From positions 1-5,192 of the forward strand of contig JAEXXW010000628.1 in NCBI GenBank assembly GCA_023405565.1: a stretch of 5,192 nucleotides of DNA, written 5' to 3'. Below, piece after piece: positions 1 through 5,192 of the stretch. The notes under the pieces were generated by a model. That model ran no database searches. It was not told where the DNA came from and saw only the letters and a program-made list of their open reading frames with translations. Each line of letters starts with the position of its first letter. Positions within the stretch are counted from its first letter, which is position 1. Source of the DNA: Pseudomonadota bacterium (GTDB taxonomy: Bacteria > Pseudomonadota > Alphaproteobacteria > Rhizobiales > Xanthobacteraceae). The position numbers were made by a program, and so were the translations under genes.

Positions 1-23
1 TCGGGAGCGTGACGCTGCGGTGA
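1..23 (+). CDS. Possible 3' end of an upstream gene (partial)
   Basis: The frame beginning at base 3 reads Gly-Ser-Val-Thr-Leu-Arg and ends at TGA 21-23. That stop shares its A with the ATG at 23-25 that best starts the next gene. The TGATG arrangement matches the overlapping junctions elsewhere in this operon, so an upstream coupled gene is plausible. Only about six codons are visible, so nothing can be said about the product. The alternative is that the next gene simply starts further upstream, since its own frame is also open to the window edge. Confidence 0.3.
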
Positions 24-502
24 TGGTTCTCGATTCAGTGGCATCGGACCAGGATAGGCGCCAGATCGCCGCGGAGGATCTGAAGGTCGGGATGATAGTC
101 GCGGAACGCAAGGTCGTTCTGGATGACCGGGCTTTCGCAATGTTTTCCGCTCTGACGGGTGACAAACATCCGATTCACTACAGCGATGATTACGCACGAA
201 GCCATGGGCTTCGTGCACCAATCTCGCACGGGCTTCTCATCGTGGCGATGACGGCATTGGGCGCGACGGAGGTGTCCGAACGGTTGTACGACAGCATGAT
301 CGCCATGGTCGGCGTGAATGCCAAGTTCCTCTCTCCCGTCTATCTGGGAGAAGCGGTGGTGATCCGAATTCGGGTCGGCGATCTGCAACTTAAATCAAAA
401 GGGCTTTCGCTGGTTCGCTTCGACGTCGACATCGTTTCTGAAGATAACGTGCGCAAGGCCAACGTGTCGCAGGCATTCCTCCTCAAATCGACACTGACTT
501 AG
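23..502 (+). CDS. MaoC-like hot-dog fold (R)-specific hydratase/dehydratase family protein
   Basis: This is a 159-residue single-domain protein, the usual size for bacterial MaoC/PhaJ-type hydratases. The family motif is clear at residues 45-52 (Thr-Gly-Asp-Lys-His-Pro-Ile-His). It supplies the Asp47 and His52 that activate water in R-specific enoyl-CoA hydratases. It is followed by a Pro-Ile-Ser-His-Gly segment at 66-70, the usual second signature. The N-terminal Glu-Asp-Leu-Lys-Val-Gly stretch is also typical. The likely role is reversible hydration of a 2-enoyl-CoA, or dehydration of a 3-hydroxyacyl-CoA, in the cytoplasm. The substrate is unknown, and some relatives act on mesaconyl- or methylmalyl-type CoA esters. 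ATG 23 is chosen because it overlaps a TGA at 21-23. GTG at 20 is one codon upstream and the frame is open to the edge, so a longer N-terminus is not excluded. No strong Shine-Dalgarno is seen. Confidence 0.85.
   Translation: MVLDSVASDQDRRQIAAEDLKVGMIVAERKVVLDDRAFAMFSALTGDKHPIHYSDDYARSHGLRAPISHGLLIVAMTALGATEVSERLYDSMIAMVGVNAKFLSPVYLGEAVVIRIRVGDLQLKSKGLSLVRFDVDIVSEDNVRKANVSQAFLLKSTLT
194..216. repeat. Perfect 10-bp inverted repeat with 3-base loop, inside the MaoC-like gene
   Basis: The left arm GCACGAAGCC (194-203) is exactly complementary to the right arm GGCTTCGTGC (207-216), with the loop ATG at 204-206. Pairing stops at C193/A217. In RNA this would be a long GC-rich hairpin. It lies wholly within coding sequence, over codons for Ala-Arg-Ser-His-Gly-Leu-Arg-Ala between the two family motifs. 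There is no T-run after it, so it is not an intrinsic terminator. Its function is unknown and it may be coincidental. Confidence 0.6.
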
Positions 503-509
503 TGTGAAC

Positions 510-911
510 ATGCATCCAAGTTGCAAAGCCATTCGCATGGACGGCCTCGGTCCGAAGACGACTTTTTCGTCCGCCGTCCGCGCCGGTGATTTTCTCTACA
601 TCTCCGGAATGACCGCGACAGATGAGACGCGTCGCGTCGTGGGGGTGGGCGATATCGTCGCGCAAACACGCCAGATCTACAAAAAGATCGGTGACGTACT
701 GCGTTCTGCCGGAGCGGACCTTGGTTCGATCGTCGAAACGGTCGACTATGTCACGTCCTTCGAAGGCTACGAGAAGACGGCCATCGTCCGCCGTGAGGTC
801 TTCGGTGACGGGCCCTATCCGGCAGCAACAGGCGTCAGGGTGTCGGGACTGGTGCGTCCGGACGCGCTTATCGAAATCAGGGCAATTGCATATTTGGGCG
901 GTGTGGCGTGA
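510..911 (+). CDS. RidA/YjgF/UK114-family protein lacking the canonical active-site arginine
   Basis: This is a 133-residue protein with the whole RidA fold signature. It has Gly-Asp-Phe-Leu-Tyr-Ile-Ser-Gly at 26-33, a Gln-Thr-Arg-Gln-Ile helix at 52-56, Ala-Gly-Ala-Asp-Leu at 67-71, and a C-terminal Ala-Leu-Ile-Glu-Ile-Arg-Ala-Ile-Ala at 119-127. True RidA deaminases hydrolyse reactive 2-aminoacrylate-type enamines using an arginine (Arg105 in E. coli) before the last strand. Here that position falls on Gly113 in Val-Ser-Gly-Leu, as in the RidA subgroups without demonstrated enamine deaminase activity. Some pathway-specific relatives, such as 2-aminomuconate deaminases, belong to this superfamily, so a dedicated catabolic role is possible. 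ATG 510 is preferred, although GTG 504 would add two residues. The gene follows the previous stop by seven bases with no obvious ribosome site, suggesting translation by coupling. Its end overlaps the next gene by four bases. Confidence 0.85.
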   Translation: MHPSCKAIRMDGLGPKTTFSSAVRAGDFLYISGMTATDETRRVVGVGDIVAQTRQIYKKIGDVLRSAGADLGSIVETVDYVTSFEGYEKTAIVRREVFGDGPYPAATGVRVSGLVRPDALIEIRAIAYLGGVA

Positions 912-2587
912 AAGCGGACCTGTGTGAGGCAGACCAATCCACTGCATCCCGGTTTCTCCGGCATCTGAGTCGGAGAGGTGTGCGCTATTTTTTTGGAAAT
1001 GCAGGCACTGACTTTCCACCCATCATCGAAGCGCTGTCGAAAGGTCCGATCGACATCGAACCCGTGGTTGTGCCGCATGAGAATGTCGCGGTGGCCATGG
1101 CGTATGGCGTGACACTTGTTACCGGTCAGCCGCAGGTGGTGATGGTCCATGTCGGTCTCGGGACGGCGAATGCCTTGCTCGGCGTGTTCAACGCGGCGCG
1201 GCAGCATATTCCGATGATTCTTGTCGCCGGTCGGACACCGGTGCTGGAGCAGGGCCGCCTGGGTGCGCGCAATAATTACATCAATTGGGCGCAGGAAATG
1301 TTCGACCAGGGCGGGATGATCCGCGAAATGGTCAAGTGGGACTATGAGCTGCGCGATCCCGCCCAGATTACGGAGGTCGTCGATCGTGCACTTGCCGTGT
1401 GCCAGTCGGAGCCGGCGGGACCAGTATATCTTGTTCTGCCGCGGGAGGTGCTCGCGACAGATGCTCCTGACAACAATACAGACAGTCTGGGTCGTCAGGC
1501 ACCCGCATTGCTCGGGCTGCCGCCCGAAGAGCAGTTGGCTTTGTGCGCGAAATGGCTCGGCGAGGCCGAGCGCCCGCTCATTATCACGGCCGATACCGGC
1601 AGAACACGGTCCGGTTTCGAGGCGTTGACACAACTGTCGACCGACTGCGGCATTCCGGTGGTTCAGTATCGTCCGCGCTTCCTGAACGTGCCGTGTTCCC
1701 TCCCGACGCATGCGGGCTATGATCCCACAGCGCTGGTGCCGGATGCCGATCTCATTCTCGTCGTTGACTGCGATGTTCCCTGGCTGCCTGAAACAGCATC
1801 GCCCGCGGCGAAAACAAGGATCGTCCATATTGGACGCGATCCGCTGTATCTTGATTATCCAATGCGAAGTTTCCGTTCCGATCTGACGTTGCAGGGTGAC
1901 ACAGCCTCCATCCTTCGTCGGCTGAACGGGAAGAGCCCGGTCCCGATCAAGCGCTCAGCGTGGCTCGATAAGGCAACGCGCCGGCGGCCTGTGGCGACGA
2001 ACGGCGAGGCTCGGCTCACGAACCAGTACGTGTCTCGGTGCATCGCCGACGCGATGGATCAGCAATGCATTCTCGTAAACGAGTACACGTTCTCGCTCGA
2101 ACATCTACGCATCGACGAGCCTGGCCGATACTTCTCTCACAGCCCGGCTGGCGGGCTAGGATGGGCCATGGGCACAGCTCTCGGTATTCGGATGGCCCGT
2201 CCGGACCAAACGGTCTTCGCCACGGTCGGCGATGGAACCTACATGTTCGGCAACCCGACACCGACGCATTTTGTCAGTGCGAGCCGCCGCCTGCCGTTCA
2301 TAACGGTGATCTACAACAATCGCCGCTGGGCGGCGGTCCATCGTGCAACGCTCTCGATGTATCCACGGGGCGCGGCCGCGATGCGAAACGAACCCGTTTT
2401 CGCGACGCTTGAGCCCGCTCCCGACTACGAGCGCATTGTCGAGGCGAGTGGAGGTCTTGGCCTGCGTGTCGAGAACGCCGCCGATATTCCGGCGGCCCTG
2501 GAGCAGGCCATGAATGCGGTCCGCAATCAGGGCCGGCAGGCCGTCATCAACGTTCTGACTGAGCCGGAATACACACGAACAAGCTGA
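908..2587 (+). CDS. Thiamine-diphosphate-dependent enzyme, acetolactate synthase/benzoylformate decarboxylase superfamily
   Basis: The 559-residue protein has the three-domain order of this superfamily. The N-terminal pyrimidine-binding domain (about 10-180) has Phe-Gly-Asn-Ala-Gly-Thr at 29-34 and the cofactor-activating glutamate Glu58 in His-Glu-Asn. A central domain (about 200-340) includes Asp-Cys-Asp-Val-Pro-Trp. The C-terminal domain has the diphosphate/metal motif Gly-Asp-Gly at 441-443 ending in Asn-Asn at 470-471, with standard spacing. His81 sits where benzoylformate decarboxylase has its catalytic His70, whereas acetolactate synthases have no histidine there. I therefore infer a 2-oxoacid decarboxylase or lyase rather than a biosynthetic acetolactate synthase. 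No small regulatory subunit gene is present, and the same operon encodes an aldehyde dehydrogenase. The substrate is unknown; oxalyl-CoA or 2-hydroxyacyl-CoA chemistry is possible. The start is GTG 908 in a GTGA overlap with the preceding stop, leaving about 23 residues before the conserved Gly-Val-Arg-Tyr-Phe-Phe. Confidence 0.9.
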   Translation: MKADLCEADQSTASRFLRHLSRRGVRYFFGNAGTDFPPIIEALSKGPIDIEPVVVPHENVAVAMAYGVTLVTGQPQVVMVHVGLGTANALLGVFNAARQHIPMILVAGRTPVLEQGRLGARNNYINWAQEMFDQGGMIREMVKWDYELRDPAQITEVVDRALAVCQSEPAGPVYLVLPREVLATDAPDNNTDSLGRQAPALLGLPPEEQLALCAKWLGEAERPLIITADTGRTRSGFEALTQLSTDCGIPVVQYRPRFLNVPCSLPTHAGYDPTALVPDADLILVVDCDVPWLPETASPAAKTRIVHIGRDPLYLDYPMRSFRSDLTLQGDTASILRRLNGKSPVPIKRSAWLDKATRRRPVATNGEARLTNQYVSRCIADAMDQQCILVNEYTFSLEHLRIDEPGRYFSHSPAGGLGWAMGTALGIRMARPDQTVFATVGDGTYMFGNPTPTHFVSASRRLPFITVIYNNRRWAAVHRATLSMYPRGAAAMRNEPVFATLEPAPDYERIVEASGGLGLRVENAADIPAALEQAMNAVRNQGRQAVINVLTEPEYTRTS

Positions 2588-2620
2588 GGGAAAGAAACAC
2601 CAAGGGAACTCTCGATTACA

Positions 2621-2640
2621 GTGGCGTTCGACGACGCCAT
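2621..2640. repeat. Intergenic hairpin upstream of the binding-protein gene
   Basis: TGGCGT (2622-2627) and ACGCCA (2634-2639) pair perfectly. G-U wobbles at both ends (2621/2640 and 2628/2633) extend this to an eight-pair stem with a four-base CGAC loop. It lies in the only sizeable gap of the operon (2588-2673), 33 bases before the next start codon. No T-run follows, so it is not a rho-independent terminator. It could mark an mRNA processing or stabilising site that sets separate expression of the binding protein, or a protein-binding site. This is inference. Confidence 0.5.
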
Positions 2641-2660
2641 CTCATCGTTGCCCCATATCC

Positions 2661-2666
2661 GAGGAG
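2661..2666 (+). promoter_or_regulatory. Strong Shine-Dalgarno for the Bug/TctC gene
   Basis: GAGGAG lies seven bases before the ATG at 2674. It is by far the best ribosome binding site in the window and it fixes the start of the secreted protein. It fits the high translation normally needed for a periplasmic binding protein. The three enzyme genes upstream appear to rely on coupled or weak initiation. Confidence 0.85.
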
Positions 2667-2673
2667 TACGAAC

Positions 2674-3636
2674 ATGATTCGAGCGTGTCTTGCTTCTATC
2701 TTTGCGCTGGCTCTTTCCTCCGCAGCGCTGGCGCAGTCCTATCCCACAAAGCCAATTACGTTGGTGGTGCCCTATGCACCTGGCGGCACTAACGACATTA
2801 TCGCACGCGCCGTTGCCGCCAAGATGTCGACCAATATGGGAACGCCGGTCGTCATCGAAAATCGTTCCGGAGCCGGCGGCAATGTCGGCGCACAATTCGT
2901 GGCGAAGGCTTCACCTGACGGATACACGCTTCTGACCGCCCCCGTCAGCCTGCTTGCGATCAACAAGTGGCTCTATTCGGGGCTCGGCTACGACCCGGAC
3001 AAGGACTTTGCTCCGATAACCCTCGCCGGCACGGTTCCCAATGTTCTGCTGGTGCACAGCTCCGTACCAGCGAAAGACATGAAGGAACTCCTCGCTTATG
3101 CCAAGGCCCATCCGAACGCCGTCACCTTCGCCTCGATGGGGACCGGGACAACGGGTCATCTCAATGGCGAGATGTTGAAGCTTCTCGGAAAGATCGATAT
3201 CCGACACGTTCCTTACCGCGGCAGCGCTCCCGCTTTGCAGGATCTGCTGGGGGGACATGTCCACATCATGTTCGACAATCTACCGACGGCGATGCCATTG
3301 GCCCAATCCGGCCAACTGCGGGCTTTTGCCGTGACCAGCGCCAGTCGCTCAGGTTCGCTGCCGGATGTTCCGACTGTCGGTGAGGCCGGTGTCCAGGGCT
3401 TCGACGCCACGGCGTGGTTCGGGTTCGTTGCGCCCTCCGCAACGCCCAGGCCGGTTCTCGATCGTCTCAACGCCGAGATGGTCAAGGCGCTCAATGATCC
3501 GGACGTCACGGAGAAACTGAAGTCTCAGGGCGTCACCATTGTGGCGAACAGCCGCGAGGAGTTTGGCAAGTTCATCGCGTCCGAAACCACGAAGTGGAAG
3601 GATGTGGTCGAGCGTGCCGATGTGAAAGTGCAATAA
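2674..3636 (+). CDS. Bug/TctC-family periplasmic solute-binding protein (tripartite tricarboxylate transporter type)
   Basis: The 320-residue protein is the standard Bug length. A Sec signal peptide occupies residues 1-20: a basic N-terminus, a hydrophobic core, then Ala-Leu-Ala before Gln21. There is no lipobox cysteine, so a soluble periplasmic protein is expected. Family signatures follow in order: Pro-Gly-Gly-Thr-Asn-Asp at 36-41, Glu-Asn-Arg-Ser-Gly-Ala-Gly-Gly-Asn at 62-70, Ser-Pro-Asp-Gly-Tyr-Thr-Leu at 80-86, then Gly-Thr-Gly-Thr-Thr-Gly-His-Leu, His-Val-Pro-Tyr-Arg-Gly and Leu-Leu-Gly-Gly-His-Val. Family members bind carboxylates such as citrate, glutamate or aromatic acids and pass them to TctA/TctB membrane proteins. 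Neither membrane gene is in view, so it may be an orphan receptor sharing a transporter, or a sensor. Its position between enzyme genes suggests that its ligand is the pathway substrate (inference). Confidence 0.93.
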   Translation: MIRACLASIFALALSSAALAQSYPTKPITLVVPYAPGGTNDIIARAVAAKMSTNMGTPVVIENRSGAGGNVGAQFVAKASPDGYTLLTAPVSLLAINKWLYSGLGYDPDKDFAPITLAGTVPNVLLVHSSVPAKDMKELLAYAKAHPNAVTFASMGTGTTGHLNGEMLKLLGKIDIRHVPYRGSAPALQDLLGGHVHIMFDNLPTAMPLAQSGQLRAFAVTSASRSGSLPDVPTVGEAGVQGFDATAWFGFVAPSATPRPVLDRLNAEMVKALNDPDVTEKLKSQGVTIVANSREEFGKFIASETTKWKDVVERADVKVQ

Positions 3637-3638
3637 TC

Positions 3639-3642
3639 AGGA
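3639..3642 (+). promoter_or_regulatory. Shine-Dalgarno deciding the crotonase start
   Basis: AGGA lies five bases before ATG 3648, in the 11-base gap after the binding-protein stop. It supports 3648 as the start. An in-frame ATG at 3594 lies inside the preceding gene and would add 18 residues unlike the family. Confidence 0.7.
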
Positions 3643-3647
3643 ATGTC

Positions 3648-4418
3648 ATGATTATCGAATTTCCGAACATCAAATATGAGGTACACGGTCGCGTAGCGAC
3701 CGTGACACTCAATCGTCCGGAGCGATTGAACGCGCTCGATTATCCAAGCAAATGGGATTTGAAATCTGCTCTCACGCATGCTGCGGCCGACGACAATGTT
3801 CGAGTTGTCGCGTTTCGCGGGGCCGGTCGTGCTTTCAGCAGTGGCATCGATCTCAAGGAGCTATCGACCGACGGAATCGATGAGCGCAATTTCCGCCTCT
3901 GGGAGGAGTGTCTGCGCATCATCGAAACGATGGATAAAATCGCCGTCGCATTGATACACGGCTATGCGTTGGGGTCGGGCGTACAGCTTGCCATCGCGTG
4001 CGATCTGCGCATCTCCACGCCATCGACGCTATTCGGCCTGCCCGCCGGCCGGGAAGGGCTTCTCCCGGGATTGTCGGTTTGGCGGCTCGCCCGGTTCGTC
4101 GGCATGGGGAGAGCCAAGGATCTTGCGCTGCTCGGCGAGTCGATCAATGGCGAGGAGGCGTTACGCATCGGTCTGGTGTCCAGGCTTGTCGCCGACAAGA
4201 GCCGCGAAAGCGAATTCGATGCGGTGATCGAAAAGATTGCTGCGCTTTCATCACAAGGGGTGCGGGCGACCAAACGCGCCATGAACGAAGTGCTGGCGAT
4301 GGATTATGACGGGGCGCTGAATGCGTACATGGAATACCAGACGCAAGGGCTGGCCTCCGACGATTTTGCCGAGGCGATGCGTGCCTACCGGGAAAAGCGG
4401 CAACCGGCTTGGAAATAA
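3648..4418 (+). CDS. Crotonase-fold protein (enoyl-CoA hydratase/isomerase family) lacking both catalytic glutamates
   Basis: The 256-residue protein has the normal crotonase length. The CoA-binding/oxyanion segments are present. These are Leu-Asn-Arg-Pro-Glu-Arg-Leu-Asn-Ala-Leu at 21-30, Ala-Phe-Ser-Ser-Gly-Ile-Asp-Leu at 62-69, and Gly-Tyr-Ala-Leu-Gly-Ser-Gly at 105-111 followed by Ala-Cys-Asp-Leu at 117-120. The two general acid/base residues of true hydratases (Glu144 and Glu164 in the rat enzyme) align without gaps to Gln113 and Ala133. The usual Pro-Gly-Xaa-Gly-Gly becomes Pro-Gly-Leu-Ser-Val at 140-144. CoA-thioester binding is therefore expected, but simple syn-hydration is doubtful. 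The crotonase superfamily also includes isomerases, ring hydrolases, thioesterases and dehalogenases that use other residues. Glu136, Arg135 and Asp68 are candidates to examine. The stop shares its last base with the next gene's first possible ATG. Confidence 0.88.
   Translation: MIIEFPNIKYEVHGRVATVTLNRPERLNALDYPSKWDLKSALTHAAADDNVRVVAFRGAGRAFSSGIDLKELSTDGIDERNFRLWEECLRIIETMDKIAVALIHGYALGSGVQLAIACDLRISTPSTLFGLPAGREGLLPGLSVWRLARFVGMGRAKDLALLGESINGEEALRIGLVSRLVADKSRESEFDAVIEKIAALSSQGVRATKRAMNEVLAMDYDGALNAYMEYQTQGLASDDFAEAMRAYREKRQPAWK
3684..3704. repeat. Perfect 9-bp inverted repeat with 3-base loop near the 5' end of the crotonase gene
   Basis: CACGGTCGC (3684-3692) and GCGACCGTG (3696-3704) are exact reverse complements around the loop GTA. 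The stem begins 36 bases after the first base of the start codon, within codons 13-19. A stable hairpin there could affect early elongation or mRNA decay, but no regulatory role is shown. No T-run follows it. Confidence 0.55.
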
Positions 4419-5192
4419 TGTTCCTGATGAATACCATTGCATACGCATATGACCCGAGTGCGATCAAATCGCCTGTTGGACACTGGATTCACGGAGCGCA
4501 GAGCGACAGCGGTGGCGCGGAATTGAACGTTTACCGTCCGTCGGACGGGCAGTTGCACGGGACTATTCGTGAGGCCAGTGCCGATGTGGTCGATGCGGCC
4601 GTAAAGTCGGCAAAGAGGGGGCAAGTCGTTTGGGCGGAGCTTCTTCCACGAAAGCGTGCGGAGGCGATGCATCGGTGGGCGACTCTCATTGACGAAAATC
4701 GTGACGAGATCGCTCGGCTGGAATCCTTCGTGTCGTCTCGCCCCTACCGTGAGGCCGAAGCGGCTGACGTGCCGGCAGTGGCGGAATGGATCAGATTCTA
4801 CGGCGAATATGCTGACAAGATCGAGGGGCAGGTTACAGCCAGCGGAACCGGCAAGCTGTCGCTCGTGTTGCGTGAGCCTTATGGCGTTGTGGGGATCATC
4901 ACGCCCTGGAATTTTCCTCTGTTCCTTTCCGTATGGAAGATTGCGCCCGCGATCGCCGCAGGAAACACCGTCGTCATCAAGGCATCCGAACTTACGCCGT
5001 GGTCGATCCGGAAGCTTGCGGAACTGGCTACGGAGGCAGGACTTCCGGATGGTGTGGTCAATGTGATCCATGGCTCAGGTCCCGGTGCCGGTGCGCAATT
5101 GGTCAGGCATCCGGATGTGAGCTATGTCTCATTTACCGGGTCCACCGCGGTGGGCGCGCGCATCATGGCCGATGCGTCCGCGCACGGAGTCA
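4418..5192 (+). CDS. NAD(P)-dependent aldehyde dehydrogenase, 3' end beyond the window
   Basis: An open frame runs from ATG 4418 to the window edge: 258 complete codons of an expected 480-500, with no stop. It carries the N-terminal cofactor half of an aldehyde dehydrogenase. Pro-Trp-Asn-Phe-Pro is at 163-167, where Asn165 stabilises the oxyanion. Val-Val-Ile-Lys-Ala-Ser-Glu follows, with Lys188 as the cofactor-ribose/phosphate-binding lysine. The coenzyme-loop motif Phe-Thr-Gly-Ser-Thr-Ala-Val-Gly is at 239-246. The catalytic glutamate and cysteine would lie downstream and cannot be checked. The likely role is to oxidise the aldehyde made by the pathway, perhaps the product of the thiamine-diphosphate enzyme encoded at 908-2587 (inference). 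The start is ambiguous. ATG 4418 overlaps the previous stop as TAATG. ATG 4427 is three codons later and gives a more usual N-terminus. Neither has a convincing ribosome site, so coupled translation is likely. Confidence 0.9.
   Translation, partial: MFLMNTIAYAYDPSAIKSPVGHWIHGAQSDSGGAELNVYRPSDGQLHGTIREASADVVDAAVKSAKRGQVVWAELLPRKRAEAMHRWATLIDENRDEIARLESFVSSRPYREAEAADVPAVAEWIRFYGEYADKIEGQVTASGTGKLSLVLREPYGVVGIITPWNFPLFLSVWKIAPAIAAGNTVVIKASELTPWSIRKLAELATEAGLPDGVVNVIHGSGPGAGAQLVRHPDVSYVSFTGSTAVGARIMADASAHGV

Noticed and set aside
815..1828. Long open frame on the - strand (337 codons) opposite the RidA-like and ThDP genes
   Set aside because: It lies antisense to strongly conserved coding sequence with recognisable motifs, and its translation is rich in Arg, His and Cys with no family signature. 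It is a shadow caused by GC-rich third codon positions.
2621..2640. Rho-independent terminator after the ThDP gene
   Set aside because: The stem is followed by CTCATCGTTGCC with no T-run, so it does not fit an intrinsic terminator.
2588..2673. Possible internal sigma-70 promoter in the gap before the Bug gene
   Set aside because: No pair of -35 and -10 like hexamers with 16-18 base spacing is convincing. TTCGAC 2628 and CATATC 2654 are 20 bases apart and poor matches.
3594..3647. N-terminal extension of the crotonase gene from ATG 3594
   Set aside because: It would overlap the Bug gene by 43 bases and add a Cys/Arg-rich stretch unlike the family. ATG 3648 has its own AGGA site and a normal family N-terminus.
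4049..4068. CCGGGA/TCCCGG inverted repeat in the crotonase gene
   Set aside because: It has only six pairs around an eight-base loop in a GC-rich coding stretch, which is expected by chance.
4185..4199. 6-bp inverted repeat CTTGTC/GACAAG with a three-base loop
   Set aside because: About one such match is expected by chance in a window of this size.
4656..5066. Open frame on the + strand (136 codons) within the aldehyde dehydrogenase
   Set aside because: It is out of frame with the real gene, Arg/Ser-rich and without motifs.
4385..5071. Open frame on the - strand (228 codons) opposite the aldehyde dehydrogenase
   Set aside because: The + strand here reads as an uninterrupted aldehyde dehydrogenase with the PWNFP and FTGS motifs. 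The reverse translation resembles no known protein.

Overview
The window is GC-rich (roughly 60% by eye), densely packed proteobacterial DNA. It carries six protein genes, all on the + strand, with a possible scrap of a seventh at the left edge. A Bug/TctC-type periplasmic binding protein among CoA-linked catabolic enzymes is typical of Burkholderiales (beta) and of Bradyrhizobium-like Rhizobiales (alpha). The sequence alone does not settle which. There are no tRNA, rRNA, CRISPR or insertion sequences.

Layout from left to right: (0) bases 1-23 may hold the last codons of an upstream gene; (1) a MaoC-like hot-dog hydratase, 23-502; (2) a RidA/YjgF-family protein lacking the canonical arginine, 510-911; (3) a thiamine-diphosphate enzyme of the acetolactate synthase/benzoylformate decarboxylase superfamily, 908-2587; (4) an 86-base gap with a compact hairpin and a strong ribosome binding site; (5) a secreted Bug/TctC solute-binding protein, 2674-3636; (6) a crotonase-fold protein lacking both hydratase glutamates, 3648-4418; (7) an NAD(P)-dependent aldehyde dehydrogenase that starts at 4418 and runs off the right edge.

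The junctions are tight. There is a TGATG at 21-25, a seven-base gap at 503-509, a GTGA overlap at 908-911, an 11-base gap at 3637-3647 and a TAATG at 4416-4420. This supports one polycistronic transcript with translational coupling. The only real break is before the binding protein.

As a system, this looks like a peripheral catabolic operon for an organic acid (inference). The Bug protein would capture an extracellular carboxylate. The thiamine-diphosphate enzyme could decarboxylate a 2-oxoacid to an aldehyde, which the aldehyde dehydrogenase would oxidise. The hot-dog and crotonase proteins would act on CoA thioesters, and the RidA-like protein may handle a reactive imine/enamine or related intermediate. 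The substrate cannot be named from the sequence. Two of the six proteins have lost the textbook catalytic residues of their families, so default names such as enoyl-CoA hydratase or enamine deaminase are likely wrong here.
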